Shown here: positions 1-8,295 of the stretch, in pieces
Position numbering within the stretch: position 1 is the stretch's first letter
Layout of the letters: each line of letters starts with the position of its first letter
NCBI GenBank assembly: GCA_018266355.1
Contig: JAFEAP010000023.1
Span: forward strand, 245,758-309,757
Length of the DNA: 64,000 nt
Origin: Bdellovibrionales bacterium
GTDB taxonomy: Bacteria > Bdellovibrionota > UBA1018
Direction of reading: 5' to 3'
Notes under the pieces: generated by a model
What the model was told of the DNA's origin: nothing
The model's database searches: none
The model's input: the letters and a program-made list of their open reading frames with translations, nothing else
Made by a program: the position numbers and the translations under genes

Positions 1-18
1 GCGGGGGGCACACGATGA
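1..18 (+). CDS. 3' end of an upstream gene (partial)
   Basis: Frame 1 reads Ala-Gly-Gly-Thr-Arg and then TGA at 16-18. That stop overlaps the ATG of the next gene as ATGA, the same coupling used by several neighbouring gene pairs. From the neighbours it could be the biotin carboxylase or carboxyltransferase subunit of an acyl-CoA carboxylase, but five residues cannot identify it. Confidence 0.4.
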   Translation, partial: AGGTR

Positions 19-491
19 GCGGCGAAACGTTCCGCGTGAGCGGAAAGAAACTCGCGATTCCCGCGGCCGGCGAGGGGTGGACCTTCGAGACGCGGCCGGG
101 CGGATGGATCGTAGCTACCCGCGCGCGCGCGGACGGTACGGTCGAGCGGAAGCGGGTCTTCCTCTTCGAAGCGAAGGGGAAACTCTCGTTCTCCGTCGAC
201 GGTCGACTCTATCACGGCGCGCTCGAAGCGAAATCGCGCGCGGGAGGAACCTCCGGCGGCAGCGAGGCCGACCTCGTCGCCCAGTTCCCCGGAAAGGTCC
301 GTAAAGTGCTCGTCGCCGAGGGCGCCGAGGTCGAGGAAGGCGTGCCGATGCTCCTCCTCGAGGCGATGAAGATGGAGTTCTCGGTCAAAGCGCCCTTCGC
401 CGGAAAAATCGAAAAGATCCTCGTGAAGGAAGGCCAGCAACTCGCGCCGGGCGACCGCTTCCTCGACCTGAAACCCGCGAAGAAGAGCTGA
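15..491 (+). CDS. Biotin carboxyl carrier protein of an acyl-CoA carboxylase
   Basis: A 158-residue protein whose C-terminal half (about residues 84-155) is a biotinyl domain. The biotin-acceptor motif EAMKMEF places the biotinylated lysine at about residue 119, with the usual glycine turns and hydrophobic strands around it. Such a subunit shuttles carboxybiotin between a biotin carboxylase and a carboxyltransferase. The next gene, two bases downstream, is HMG-CoA lyase, so the likeliest parent enzyme is methylcrotonyl-CoA carboxylase of leucine breakdown. In many methylcrotonyl or propionyl-CoA carboxylases this domain is fused to the biotin carboxylase; here it is a separate small protein. 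Propionyl- or geranyl-CoA carboxylase is not excluded. Confidence 0.85.
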   Translation: MSGETFRVSGKKLAIPAAGEGWTFETRPGGWIVATRARADGTVERKRVFLFEAKGKLSFSVDGRLYHGALEAKSRAGGTSGGSEADLVAQFPGKVRKVLVAEGAEVEEGVPMLLLEAMKMEFSVKAPFAGKIEKILVKEGQQLAPGDRFLDLKPAKKS

Positions 492-493
492 CG

Positions 494-1465
494 ATGGCGA
501 AGCGATTTCCTCCCCGTCAGATCGAGGTTTTCGAAGTGGGCGTGCGCGACGGCCTCCAAAACGAGGCGCGCGCGGTTCGTTTCGAGGACAAGATCCGCCT
601 CGCCCAGGGATTGATCGACGCCGGAGTGCGCCGGCTCGAACTCGGCGCGTTCGTGCGGCCGGACCTCGTGCCCCAGATGGCCGATACCGAGCGGGTTTAC
701 GGCGCGGTCCGCGAAGGCGCGCTCAAGCTCGGCCGCGCGAAGGCCTACGCGCTCGTCCCGAATCGAAAGGGACTCGATCGCGCGATCGCGGCGGGCGCGA
801 AAGGGATCGCCGTCTTCACCGCCGCGACCGAGAGTTTCGCGCGCAAGAACATCGGCATGTCGATCGACGAATCGCTCGCGGTCTTCGCCGAGGTCGTCGC
901 GGAAGCGAAACGGAAGCGGATCGAAGTCCGCGGGTACGTCTCGACCGCCTTCGGTTGTCCCTTCGAAGGGAAGGTCGCGCCGAAAAAGGCGATCGCCGTC
1001 GTCGAGAGGCTCGCGAAGCTCGGCATTCCCGAAATTTCCGTGGGCGACACGATCGGCGTCGCGACCCCGAAAGGCGTCGTCGACGTGATGGCGCCGCTCG
1101 TGACCAGGTTCGAGAGAAAGAGCGGGAAGAAAACCCGGATCGCCGGACATTTCCACGACACGCGCGGAACCGCGCTCGCGAACGCGCTCGCCGCGATGGA
1201 AGTCGGCGTGACGATCCTCGATTCCTCGGCAGGAGGCCTCGGCGGCTGCCCCTTCGCGCCGGGCGCGACGGGAAACCTCGCGACGGAGGACCTCGTCTAC
1301 CTCCTCGACGGGATGGGAATCCGCAGCGGGATCGACCTCGAGAAACTTTCGGCGACGAGCCTCGCGTTTTCCCGGCTCCTCGGCCGGCCGCTTTCGAGCC
1401 GTTACCTCCAAGCCTACGCGTCCGCGTGCGAAGCGCGAAACGAACCGCGGGGGGCGCTCCGATGA
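494..1465 (+). CDS. mvaB: Hydroxymethylglutaryl-CoA lyase
   Basis: A 323-residue TIM-barrel lyase that splits HMG-CoA into acetoacetate and acetyl-CoA, the last step of leucine catabolism. Visible are the N-terminal metal/substrate loop EVGVRDGLQNE, the metal-ligand segment GHFHDTRG, and the family signature GGLGGCPFAPGATGN with the catalytic cysteine at about residue 252. Length matches the family (about 300-325). It starts two bases after the biotin carrier gene, and its stop overlaps the plsC start as ATGA, so it is one operon. The GGLGGCPFAPGA signature separates it from related isopropylmalate and citramalate synthases. Confidence 0.94.
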   Translation: MAKRFPPRQIEVFEVGVRDGLQNEARAVRFEDKIRLAQGLIDAGVRRLELGAFVRPDLVPQMADTERVYGAVREGALKLGRAKAYALVPNRKGLDRAIAAGAKGIAVFTAATESFARKNIGMSIDESLAVFAEVVAEAKRKRIEVRGYVSTAFGCPFEGKVAPKKAIAVVERLAKLGIPEISVGDTIGVATPKGVVDVMAPLVTRFERKSGKKTRIAGHFHDTRGTALANALAAMEVGVTILDSSAGGLGGCPFAPGATGNLATEDLVYLLDGMGIRSGIDLEKLSATSLAFSRLLGRPLSSRYLQAYASACEARNEPRGALR

Positions 1466-2250
1466 ATCGCGTCGTCGAGATCGCCGTCTTTTACGTCCGC
1501 CTGACCGCGATGCTCCTCTGGCTCGTGCTTTCCTCGTCGATCGCGTTCCCGCTCGCGCTCATTCGGTGGCGGAACGCCGAGAATAACTACCTCTTCGGCA
1601 AGATCTACGGCCCGATCTCGCGCGCGATCATGGGGATTCGCGTGCACCTCGAGGGGGAAGAGCACCTTCGCATCCGCCCGGCGATCTTCGTGATCAACCA
1701 CCAGAGCGGCATCGACATGTGCACGCTCTCCGCCCCCTATCCGAAAGGCGCCGTCATCATCGGGAAAAAAGAGCTCCGGCGTATCCCGGCGTTCGGTTTG
1801 ATGTTCGAGGCTTTCGGAAACGTGCTCATCGATCGTCAGGACCGGAAGAACGCGCTCTCCGGGTTGAACGCGGCCGTCGCCGAGATGAAGGAAAAGAACC
1901 TCTCGGCGTGGATCTTTCCCGAGGGCACGCGAAACCCCTCCGGGGAGGGGCTTCTGCCGTTCAAGAAAGGCGCGTTTTACATGGCGATCCAGTCGGGTTC
2001 GCCGATCGTGCCGATCGTCTGCTCGAAGCTCGAGCGGCTGGTGAATTTCGAGGGCCGCTACGCGCGTTCCGGGAACATCGTTATCCGCGCGCTGCCGCCG
2101 ATCGAGACGAAGGGCATGGCGAACAACCAAGTCGAGCGTCTCCTCGAGGCCACCCGCGCCCAGATGCTCGCCGCGCTCGCCGAGGTGAGCACGAAGGCGG
2201 AAGCGATGGACGGCGGCGCGGCCGCGAGTCGCGGAGCCGCTTCGGCATGA
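1462..2250 (+). CDS. plsC: 1-acyl-sn-glycerol-3-phosphate acyltransferase (PlsC family)
   Basis: A 262-residue membrane-associated acyltransferase that makes phosphatidic acid from lysophosphatidic acid. It has an N-terminal hydrophobic helix (about residues 8-32), the catalytic HX4D box NHQSGID (His80, Asp85) and the substrate-binding block FPEGTRNPSGEG. The ATG at 1462 is chosen because it overlaps the HMG-CoA lyase stop; the frame stays open upstream but the extension is low-complexity arginine-rich sequence. Its own stop overlaps the ATG of the following lipoprotein gene. A phospholipid gene in a leucine-degradation operon is not an obvious metabolic pairing. Confidence 0.9.
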   Translation: MNRVVEIAVFYVRLTAMLLWLVLSSSIAFPLALIRWRNAENNYLFGKIYGPISRAIMGIRVHLEGEEHLRIRPAIFVINHQSGIDMCTLSAPYPKGAVIIGKKELRRIPAFGLMFEAFGNVLIDRQDRKNALSGLNAAVAEMKEKNLSAWIFPEGTRNPSGEGLLPFKKGAFYMAIQSGSPIVPIVCSKLERLVNFEGRYARSGNIVIRALPPIETKGMANNQVERLLEATRAQMLAALAEVSTKAEAMDGGAAASRGAASA

Positions 2251-3107
2251 GACCGTCCCGCCTCCGGATCGCGATCTTCTTCGCGGCCGCGGGCGCGTTC
2301 GGCGGCTGCACGACCTCCCGGGTCGTCCTCGACGAAAAGGAATTCGTCGCACGTTCCTCGGTCGACTTCGAGACCGTACGGTTTCGCCGGCCCGAGACGC
2401 CGCTTTTCGACCGGGAAGCGCCGGCTCCGCGCGTGAAGCGCGACGCCGCGGGTAACGTGATCGTCGACGAAGCGCTGCCGCTCGGAACGCTCGACTGCGA
2501 GCGATCCGAGAATTTTTTCGGCCGGTTGAACCTCGCGGCGGTGCGGAGTTGTCTGGCGTCGATCGCGGCTCCGTTCAAGGACGCGAAAGCCAAGGCGAAG
2601 CCCTTCGAGATCCAGTGGGGGCTTCGCAAGGAGGGGCAGCCGACCCTCGAAATCCTCGATCCCCAGGAAGCGCCGGATTGCCTCCGGGCGAGTCTCGGAA
2701 AGATCCCATTCCCGCGCGAGCTCGTCTACGTGGTCGCGAGCGAGAATCCGGAGCAGGGTGAGTGTTACACCTCACGCCTCGCGCTCGACTCCGGGGAACT
2801 CCTCGGATGGGAACTTCCGCGCGCGAAGATCCGGCTCCGGGTGAAGTTTCCCCTCCGGGAGAGTTTCCATTCGGACCGCGAGATCGAACGGATGCTGCGT
2901 GCTTGGACCCTTTCCCTTTACCGGGGCGGTTCGCGTGAAGGCGGCGAATTTCATGGACGTTTTCTCCCCACGCGGTACTGCCTGAAGTGCATGGGCCTAC
3001 CGGAAAGCCCCGAGCGCGGTGCGCCAATCGTCCCTCCTCCGACCTCGCTTTGGCCTTCCCGCGGCGAGCCCGAATCGGTAAGGTGGGGCCCCGATCCGAA
3101 TTCATGA
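2247..3107 (+). CDS. Putative lipoprotein of unknown function
   Basis: A 286-residue protein with a classic lipoprotein signal: basic start, hydrophobic core IAIFFAAAGA and lipobox FGGC, giving Cys24 or so as the acylated residue. The mature part is arginine- and glutamate-rich with scattered cysteines and a proline-rich tail, and I recognise no domain. It overlaps the plsC stop by four bases (ATGA), so it is probably translated with plsC. An envelope role fits the signal peptide; nothing more specific is supported. Confidence 0.75.
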   Translation: MRPSRLRIAIFFAAAGAFGGCTTSRVVLDEKEFVARSSVDFETVRFRRPETPLFDREAPAPRVKRDAAGNVIVDEALPLGTLDCERSENFFGRLNLAAVRSCLASIAAPFKDAKAKAKPFEIQWGLRKEGQPTLEILDPQEAPDCLRASLGKIPFPRELVYVVASENPEQGECYTSRLALDSGELLGWELPRAKIRLRVKFPLRESFHSDREIERMLRAWTLSLYRGGSREGGEFHGRFLPTRYCLKCMGLPESPERGAPIVPPPTSLWPSRGEPESVRWGPDPNS

Positions 3108-3120
3108 AGGAGCTTTTCGT

Positions 3121-3387
3121 ATGTCGACTTGGGTGATCGTTAGCTGGGTTTTCGTCGCCATCCTCACCGGCGTGAATATTTTCGTGTTCTTGAAACTCAA
3201 GGGCGCGTCCGAGCAGATGCTCAAGATGGCGTTTCCGAACGCGAAGAACATGAACGAAGCCCTCGGTCAGATGCAGAAGATGATGGGCGGCATGGGCGGC
3301 CGCATGCCGAACATGGGCGGGAAAAACCCGAACATGGACGCCCAGCTTCAGCAAGCCATGGCGATGCTGAAGAACATGAAGAAATAG
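3121..3387 (+). CDS. Small methionine-rich single-pass membrane protein
   Basis: An 88-residue protein with one N-terminal transmembrane helix (about residues 4-24) and a hydrophilic tail very rich in Met, Asn and Gly (MMGGMGGRMPNMGG-type runs). The preceding GAAGGAG sequence at about 3110 is a good ribosome binding site that fixes the start. It lies 13 bases after the lipoprotein gene and before a terminator, so it ends the operon. Methionine-rich tails can bind copper(I) or form flexible amphipathic helices, but the function is unknown. Confidence 0.7.
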   Translation: MSTWVIVSWVFVAILTGVNIFVFLKLKGASEQMLKMAFPNAKNMNEALGQMQKMMGGMGGRMPNMGGKNPNMDAQLQQAMAMLKNMKK

Positions 3388-3432
3388 ATCGACGGTAGAT
3401 CGGTCGCCGCGCGCAAGCGCCGGAATTTCGCG

Positions 3433-3470
3433 CGGGGCGGGCCCTTTCCGGGTTCGCCCCGTCGCCTTTT
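3433..3470 (+). terminator. Rho-independent terminator candidate
   Basis: A 7-bp stem CGGGGCG / CGCCCCG (3433-3439 with 3455-3461), an inner CCC/GGG pairing, and then a short T-rich tail CCTTTT. It lies about 45 bases after the small membrane protein and before the promoter region of the next gene, so it plausibly ends the first operon. Confidence 0.55.
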
Positions 3471-3598
3471 AGGGAGCCCTCTCCACCAAATCCGTCGTAT
3501 GCGCGGACGCCCGACTTTCGACCGTGTCGAAATCTACCCAGTGCGCAACCCTGGAAAGAACGTTTAAACTGATCGAAGCGGTTTATCAGGGGGTTCGT

Positions 3599-4189
3599 AT
3601 GTTCAACCATTCCAAGGTTCGCTGGGGTTCCCGCGCGCTCGCGATTTTCGCGACGGTCGCGCCGCTCGTTTTGAGCGCATGCCTCGAAAACGCCGGAGTC
3701 GTCGTGAAGAGCGGCGCTTCGATCTCGAAAAGCCAGGCGAACTGCCTGCTCCCGGATTCGGCGGCCGTCGCGCACGTCGCGAGCCGGCTCGCCGCGAGCG
3801 CGGTGGACGTTTCGAACGCCGATTTTTGCGCGAAACCCGAGGGGTACGAGTGCTACGTCCGCCGATTTTCGCCGGGACTTGTGGACGGAGAATCGACGAT
3901 CGAGGAGACGGCGCACGTCGCGGATCTCGGCGGTAACGTCGTCTTCCGTCTCGCCGCGCGGAATTACAGCACCCGCGATGCCGCGCGCGCGCCAGGCGTC
4001 TCGGCTGCGGCCCTTCAACCGGGCGGCGACTTCAATCGCTCCGAATATGTTTGCAACCAGCACGACTTGAAGGACGGCACGAGCTATCTCGCGGTCGGCG
4101 AAGGCGATAACTTAAACGACGCGCTCGCGGCCGCCTACGCGAAGTGCACCGGCGTCGCTCCGCGACTGGCCGCTGCGAAAGGGAAATAG
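3599..4189 (+). CDS. Putative lipoprotein
   Basis: A 196-residue protein starting at ATG 3599, chosen for the AGGGGG motif just upstream and because it places a normal lipoprotein signal at the N-terminus; the frame is open further upstream. The signal has a hydrophobic core followed by lipobox LSAC (Cys about 28). The mature protein has several cysteines in spaced pairs, suggesting disulfides, and no domain I know. It sits ten bases upstream of the LPMO-like gene, so the two may be co-transcribed. Confidence 0.7.
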   Translation: MFNHSKVRWGSRALAIFATVAPLVLSACLENAGVVVKSGASISKSQANCLLPDSAAVAHVASRLAASAVDVSNADFCAKPEGYECYVRRFSPGLVDGESTIEETAHVADLGGNVVFRLAARNYSTRDAARAPGVSAAALQPGGDFNRSEYVCNQHDLKDGTSYLAVGEGDNLNDALAAAYAKCTGVAPRLAAAKGK

Positions 4190-4199
4190 GGGAATCGCG

Positions 4200-4697
4200 A
4201 TGAAAACGACCACGGTTTGGATGGCACTCCTCGCGCTCGCCGCGATCGTTCCCGCAACGAGCTTCGGCCACGCCCGGCTCCGCCTCGACGGCAACGTGCC
4301 GCCGCGGAACAACAGCACCGGACTCAAATCGGGACCGTGCGGCGGCATCGCGCGCACGAACACGCCGAAGGTGCTCACCGCCGGCCAGCAGCTCACGATC
4401 CAGTGGGAGCAGGTGATCAACCACCCGGGCTATTATCGGATCGCGTTCTCGCCTTCCGGGGACACGGGGTTCGACGATAACGTGCTCGTGCCGATGTTCC
4501 AGAACACGATCGGCCAGCAATTTTTCGAAACGACGATCACCGTCCCGAGTACGCCGTGCACGAATTGCACGATCCAGCTCATCCAGTACATGACGGAGAA
4601 CGATCCGCCGTCGCTTTACTATTCGTGCGGCGATATCGAGATCCGGGCGGCGGGATCGAATCCGGTGCCCACCTCGACGCCGAACTGCGCGAAGTGA
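4200..4697 (+). CDS. Secreted lytic polysaccharide monooxygenase-like protein
   Basis: A 165-residue exported protein. Signal cleavage after SFG would leave histidine (His24) as the mature N-terminus, as needed for the copper histidine brace of lytic polysaccharide monooxygenases. A second histidine lies in NHPGYY (His75), and the C-terminal YYSCGDIEI block resembles the conserved end of the SCE4755-type LPMO-like family. Paired cysteines (SGPCGG, TPCTNC) suggest disulfides. True LPMOs oxidatively cut chitin, cellulose or other polymers; activity of this compact subfamily is uncertain. The start has no strong ribosome binding site, but the signal peptide fixes it. Assignment rests on motif recall, not on a search. 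Confidence 0.65.
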   Translation: MKTTTVWMALLALAAIVPATSFGHARLRLDGNVPPRNNSTGLKSGPCGGIARTNTPKVLTAGQQLTIQWEQVINHPGYYRIAFSPSGDTGFDDNVLVPMFQNTIGQQFFETTITVPSTPCTNCTIQLIQYMTENDPPSLYYSCGDIEIRAAGSNPVPTSTPNCAK

Positions 4698-4712
4698 AGT
4701 GATCGAACCGCA

Positions 4713-5390
4713 CTAACGCCGACGACGACGGTCCACGGGCTTCCGCGCCGGGCGGCTCGCCCGGTACTTCGCGAGGAGTTCTGCGAATAGCGCGCGAAGG
4801 TGAGTGCTGATCGCCGGATCCTCGCCGAGCGCGTCGAGCGTGTCCGCGGTCGTCTCGATCGTGGAGAGGCATTCGCGCCTCGGTTCTTTCCGGAGCTCGC
4901 CGTAGAGGGACTTCGTCCGCGGTACGAGGACGAGGCGCCGGCATTTGAGCAGCCAGGAGTTCCTCCACCAGAGCGTCTTCGCTTGGCTCCAGGTTCCGTC
5001 GAGCAGGATCACCCCTTCCAGCGAAGCGAGGACCTCGGCCGTTTCTTTTTCCGGCAGGAGTTCGCCGTCTTTTTTCACGGGATAGAGCCCGGGTTTGATG
5101 AAGCCGCCCGGGCGTTCCGCGAGTCCCTTGATTCCGGAGCCGAGATAGAGCACGCCCCACTTCGCGGGCACGGCATCCTCGCGTCCGAGGGCTTTCTTCA
5201 AATTCGAAACCGAGAGGCCGATCTTCAAGACGGAGTTTTCCAGCGCGCGATGCGCGAGGAGCGCCGATCCGAGTTCCTTATCCGGTTCTTGGGGATGTTG
5301 GAAGAAGAGCACGGCGTGACGGTTCGCCTTCGGCACGACCGACGCGCAGACGCAGAGCGACTCGGGCTTTCCGCAGTTTTCGCAGTTCAC
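4713..5390 (-). CDS. DTW-domain protein, tRNA-uridine aminocarboxypropyltransferase family
   Basis: A 225-residue protein of the DTW (TapT) family, which adds the aminocarboxypropyl group of S-adenosylmethionine to tRNA uridine (acp3U). It starts with a zinc-knuckle-like CENC...CVC segment, has the DGTW motif (DGTWSQAKTLWW) around residue 135, and the conserved LRKEP....STIE block. It begins with GTG at 5390, whose last bases overlap the stop of the upstream MORN-type gene (GTGA); the frame is open further upstream, but that extension is the shadow of the neighbour. An arginine-rich tail (RRRRR) could contact RNA. Confidence 0.85.
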   Translation of the reverse strand: MNCENCGKPESLCVCASVVPKANRHAVLFFQHPQEPDKELGSALLAHRALENSVLKIGLSVSNLKKALGREDAVPAKWGVLYLGSGIKGLAERPGGFIKPGLYPVKKDGELLPEKETAEVLASLEGVILLDGTWSQAKTLWWRNSWLLKCRRLVLVPRTKSLYGELRKEPRRECLSTIETTADTLDALGEDPAISTHLRALFAELLAKYRASRPARKPVDRRRRR

Positions 5391-5764
5391 GGTCCGCGCG
5401 CCTTCTCGTCGACGGTCGAACGACGTGAGTCGGGGATCGACCGTTCGATCCCGTTCTCGAACCAGCGTTCGGCGACGCGATCGCCGCTCTCGTTGTATTG
5501 GATCCAGAGCCCGTCTTTCTTTCCGGCCACGAACGTCCCTTCGAGCGCGAGCTTTCCGCTCGGATAGTACTGACGGAATTGGCCCTGGTTTTGGAGTTCT
5601 CCGCCCGGGGTCTTCGTTTGATAGCACTGCATGTTCCCGACGATCGGGGGGTACCAAGTGGTGTCGCCCGCTTTCGAGCAAGGGCGGGAGCGGGTCAGCG
5701 CGCAACCGGCGAAGAGCGCGCTCGAAAGGAGCAGAGAAAGGATGAGCAGGACGCGGCGGTGCAT
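5387..5764 (-). CDS. MORN-repeat-like lipoprotein
   Basis: A 125-residue protein with a lipoprotein signal (hydrophobic core then FAGC, Cys about 21). The C-terminal half has repeated YxxSGKLxxEGxFxxGKxDGLW and YNESG...ERWFENG units typical of the MORN-variant repeats of the YwqK family. Such repeats form short beta hairpins, often in envelope-associated proteins. It overlaps the DTW gene by four bases, so both should be on one message. There is no toxin partner beside it, so the antitoxin label sometimes given to YwqK proteins does not apply. Confidence 0.75.
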   Translation of the reverse strand: MHRRVLLILSLLLSSALFAGCALTRSRPCSKAGDTTWYPPIVGNMQCYQTKTPGGELQNQGQFRQYYPSGKLALEGTFVAGKKDGLWIQYNESGDRVAERWFENGIERSIPDSRRSTVDEKARGP

Positions 5765-5823
5765 CGAAAACAGGGTAGCCGAAGCGGGTGGAAAAGGGCA
5801 GGGCTTTCGGATACCGATAAAGC

Positions 5824-6675
5824 ATGACCTTTTCTCGCGTCGCGACCGGATTTTTCCTTGGTTTCACCCTGCTTCAGGCCGCCTGCGCCTCCGAACGGAT
5901 TTTCGACGTCGGCGCGAAGGCCTACGTGACCCGGGCGGAGATGCTCGATCGGATCTCGAAGGCCACCGACGTCGTCGTCGGCGAGAAGCACGACACGGCC
6001 TCGGTCCAGGACGCGGAGGCCCGCCTCTTCGCGGACTTCGCGAACGGACGTCGGACGCGCGTGACGTTCGCCTGGGAGTTTTGGAACTGGAGCGATCGCG
6101 CGGCGCTCGACGCGAACTACGCGCAGTTCCGGGACGGCACCCTTTCGAGCCGGGAGTTCCTGAAGGCCGTGTTCGGCGAGAAGAATCCGGAGCCGACCTA
6201 CGCTCCGCTCATGGACGCGGTGAAAGCGGCGGGCGCCGACGTGCTCGCGACGAACTTGAGCCGCGCCGAGAAATCTCCGGTCGTCACTCGCGGGATCGGG
6301 GCGCTCGATCCGAAGCTTTTACCGCCCGGGTTCGCGCTCGGGGGAGCGGAGTACCGCGAGCGCTTCGTCGCCGAGATGGGTGGCCACGGCGATCCGAGCG
6401 AGATCGAGAACTACTTCGCGGCCCAGTCGCTCGTCGACGACGTCGCGGCCTACCACTTCGTCGAGCACCGGATGACGCCCTCGGCGTTCTTGCTGATCGG
6501 GAATTTCCACACGCGCTATTTCGACGGCGTTTGGAAGCGCATCGCCTTTCGTTCGCCCGGTCACTCGCGCGTTCTCGTCGAGATCGCCGATCCGGAGGAC
6601 GAGACGAACTGGCAGACGGTCGTGCACAGTCCGAAGTACGGTTCGCTCGCCGACTTCGTGATTTTCACGCGTTGA
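5824..6675 (+). CDS. ChaN-family lipoprotein (heme-binding-like)
   Basis: A 283-residue protein with a lipobox (LQAAC) and the ChaN fold hallmarks: an early VVVGEKHDT motif, a central FAWEFWNW segment, and the late GNFHTRYFDGV motif. ChaN of Campylobacter binds heme cofacially and is an iron-regulated outer-membrane lipoprotein; many relatives have no known ligand. Here the histidines of GEKHD and GNFHT are present. It is divergent from the MORN-type gene across a 59-base gap and convergent with the broken caspase-like gene. Heme use is inferred from family only. Confidence 0.8.
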   Translation: MTFSRVATGFFLGFTLLQAACASERIFDVGAKAYVTRAEMLDRISKATDVVVGEKHDTASVQDAEARLFADFANGRRTRVTFAWEFWNWSDRAALDANYAQFRDGTLSSREFLKAVFGEKNPEPTYAPLMDAVKAAGADVLATNLSRAEKSPVVTRGIGALDPKLLPPGFALGGAEYRERFVAEMGGHGDPSEIENYFAAQSLVDDVAAYHFVEHRMTPSAFLLIGNFHTRYFDGVWKRIAFRSPGHSRVLVEIADPEDETNWQTVVHSPKYGSLADFVIFTR

Positions 6676-6684
6676 TCGACGGCT

Positions 6685-7692
6685 TCAAAACTTGAAGTCG
6701 ACGCATGCGCGGCTCGCCGCCCGCTCGTAGGTGTCCGAAGAGAGGGATTCGGCACGGATCGAGCGGAGGTTCCGCTCGTAATAACTGCGTTCGGCCAGGA
6801 CGAGCGGTGCGAAACGGATCGCCGATTGGGCGTAGTCGGGAAGCACGACGAGGCCGCCGAGGTCCCTCAAGATCTCACCCATCGAGCGCCAAAGCACGAA
6901 ACTCCGCTGGGCATTCGGCTTCTCTGCTTCGTTCCACTCGAGGCCGAGGATGCGGTCTTCGTAAGCGAGTGCGCCGGCACGATCGAGTCTCGAGAACGCG
7001 CGTTCGATCACTTCTTCTCCGGCCATCGCGACGAGTCCGGCGTCCGACGAAATGCGCGGGGTTCTCGGCATCAGGTGGGCCGCTCGGGCGGCGAGGAACG
7101 CGTCTTCGAAACTCATCCCGGGCGAGAGCTTAGCGGCGAACCCGTCGAGGAACTGAGGGAAATTCTCGGAGGTTTTCGCGCCGTCGGTCGCCACGCACGC
7201 GCCGTCGCGGGCGAGCGGAAGGCTCGCGCCCGAATAGCACGATAGGTCGAGAAGGACGACGCGGGCGCCGCGCTTCCGGAGTTTCCGGAGCGCCGGCCGA
7301 AACCGGTCGAGCTAAAGCTGGGCGTCGCCGAAGAGCACCGAATGCGAGCGTTCGTGCCGCTTCCGGGGAACGCCGTGAAGGTCGAGGACGATCGCGAGCT
7401 CGTGCACCAACGGGTCGGCGGCGAGGTGGTCGAGGGCGGCGACGAGGTTCTCCGGCGTCGGCGCGATCGCGTCTGCTCGCTCCGGGAACCGATCGGAGAC
7501 GATCGTCAGGCGAAAACCGCCGTCTTCGAGTTTCTTCACGAGTTCGAAGCGCCCGCCGAGGCCTTTCGAGGTCGTCGGCGTTTTATAGGAAACGAAAAGG
7601 GCGTCTTTGCGCGTTTCGGCGGCCGTGGCCGGCCCGATCGTGGCGAGGGCGACGGCGATCGCAGCGAGCGTGTTTCCGAAATTCAAGCCCAT
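6685..7692 (-). pseudogene. Caspase-like secreted protein gene interrupted by one in-frame TAG
   Basis: From ATG 7692 the frame encodes a signal peptide and then a domain with LAIVLDLHGVP. It meets TAG at 7314-7312 and stays open in the same frame to 6685, without any frameshift. The continuation has VVLLDLSCYSGAS. Together LDLHG and DLSCYSG look like the His and Cys dyad motifs of caspase-like (clan CD) peptidases, so the stop separates the two catalytic residues. Read through, the product would be about 335 residues. Explanations are a recent nonsense mutation, an assembly or base-calling error, or real readthrough. TAG is a normal stop elsewhere (argH), which argues against a genome-wide recoding. 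The peptidase assignment is from motifs only. Confidence 0.6.
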
Positions 7693-7817
7693 GGTTTCCG
7701 GTACTTGCACCTCGCGTTCCAGGAATAAGGGGGTACTGACGGCCCTATCGTCGAGTCGAGGAACGAGAGGCGTCTGAAAGCTCGACAAGTGTCGAAGACA
7801 AGATGGCCGGCGGCGCC

Positions 7818-8276
7818 TCAGGAGTCCGTGCCGAGCAGAGCCCGCTGGAGGAAGGCGAGGGTCGCCGCGATCTTTTTCACGTCGGCCGGGGCGACGAAGA
7901 TCGTGTCCTCGCCCGCGATCGTGCCGAGGACTTCACCGGCCATCGCCGAGTCGATGTGGCGGGCGACGAGCGAGGCCGAACCCGGGGAGGTGTGCACGAC
8001 GATCATCGCGCCGTTCGCCGAGACCTCGGTGACGAGTTCCTTCATCGAGTTCGCCACGGTCGCGGGCACCGGCGCGTTCATCAGGTCTTCGCCGAGGCGG
8101 TAGACGGTACGGCCCTCGGAATCGATGGTTTTGATAGCGCCGATTCGCTTCAGGTCGCGGGAAACCGTCGACTGAGTGACTTGGAACTTCCGCTTTTCGA
8201 GCGCTTCCCGGATCTCGTCCTGGGTCGATGCGCTGCCCTCGAAGAGGATTTCTTTCAAGACTTGGAGACGGTCCAT
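7818..8276 (-). CDS. argR: Arginine repressor ArgR
   Basis: A 152-residue regulator of normal ArgR length. The N-terminal winged helix contains TQSTVSRDLKRIGA, the DNA-recognition segment. The C-terminal oligomerisation and arginine-binding domain contains GTIAGEDTIFVAP, close to the canonical GTIAGDDTI. It is the last gene of argC-argJ-argB-argF-argR, 19 bases after argF, so its expression is tied to the operon it should control. A candidate ARG box lies between argC and argG at 12506-12519. Confidence 0.95.
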   Translation of the reverse strand: MDRLQVLKEILFEGSASTQDEIREALEKRKFQVTQSTVSRDLKRIGAIKTIDSEGRTVYRLGEDLMNAPVPATVANSMKELVTEVSANGAMIVVHTSPGSASLVARHIDSAMAGEVLGTIAGEDTIFVAPADVKKIAATLAFLQRALLGTDS

Positions 8277-8295
8277 TTCGAAATCCTTTCCTCTC

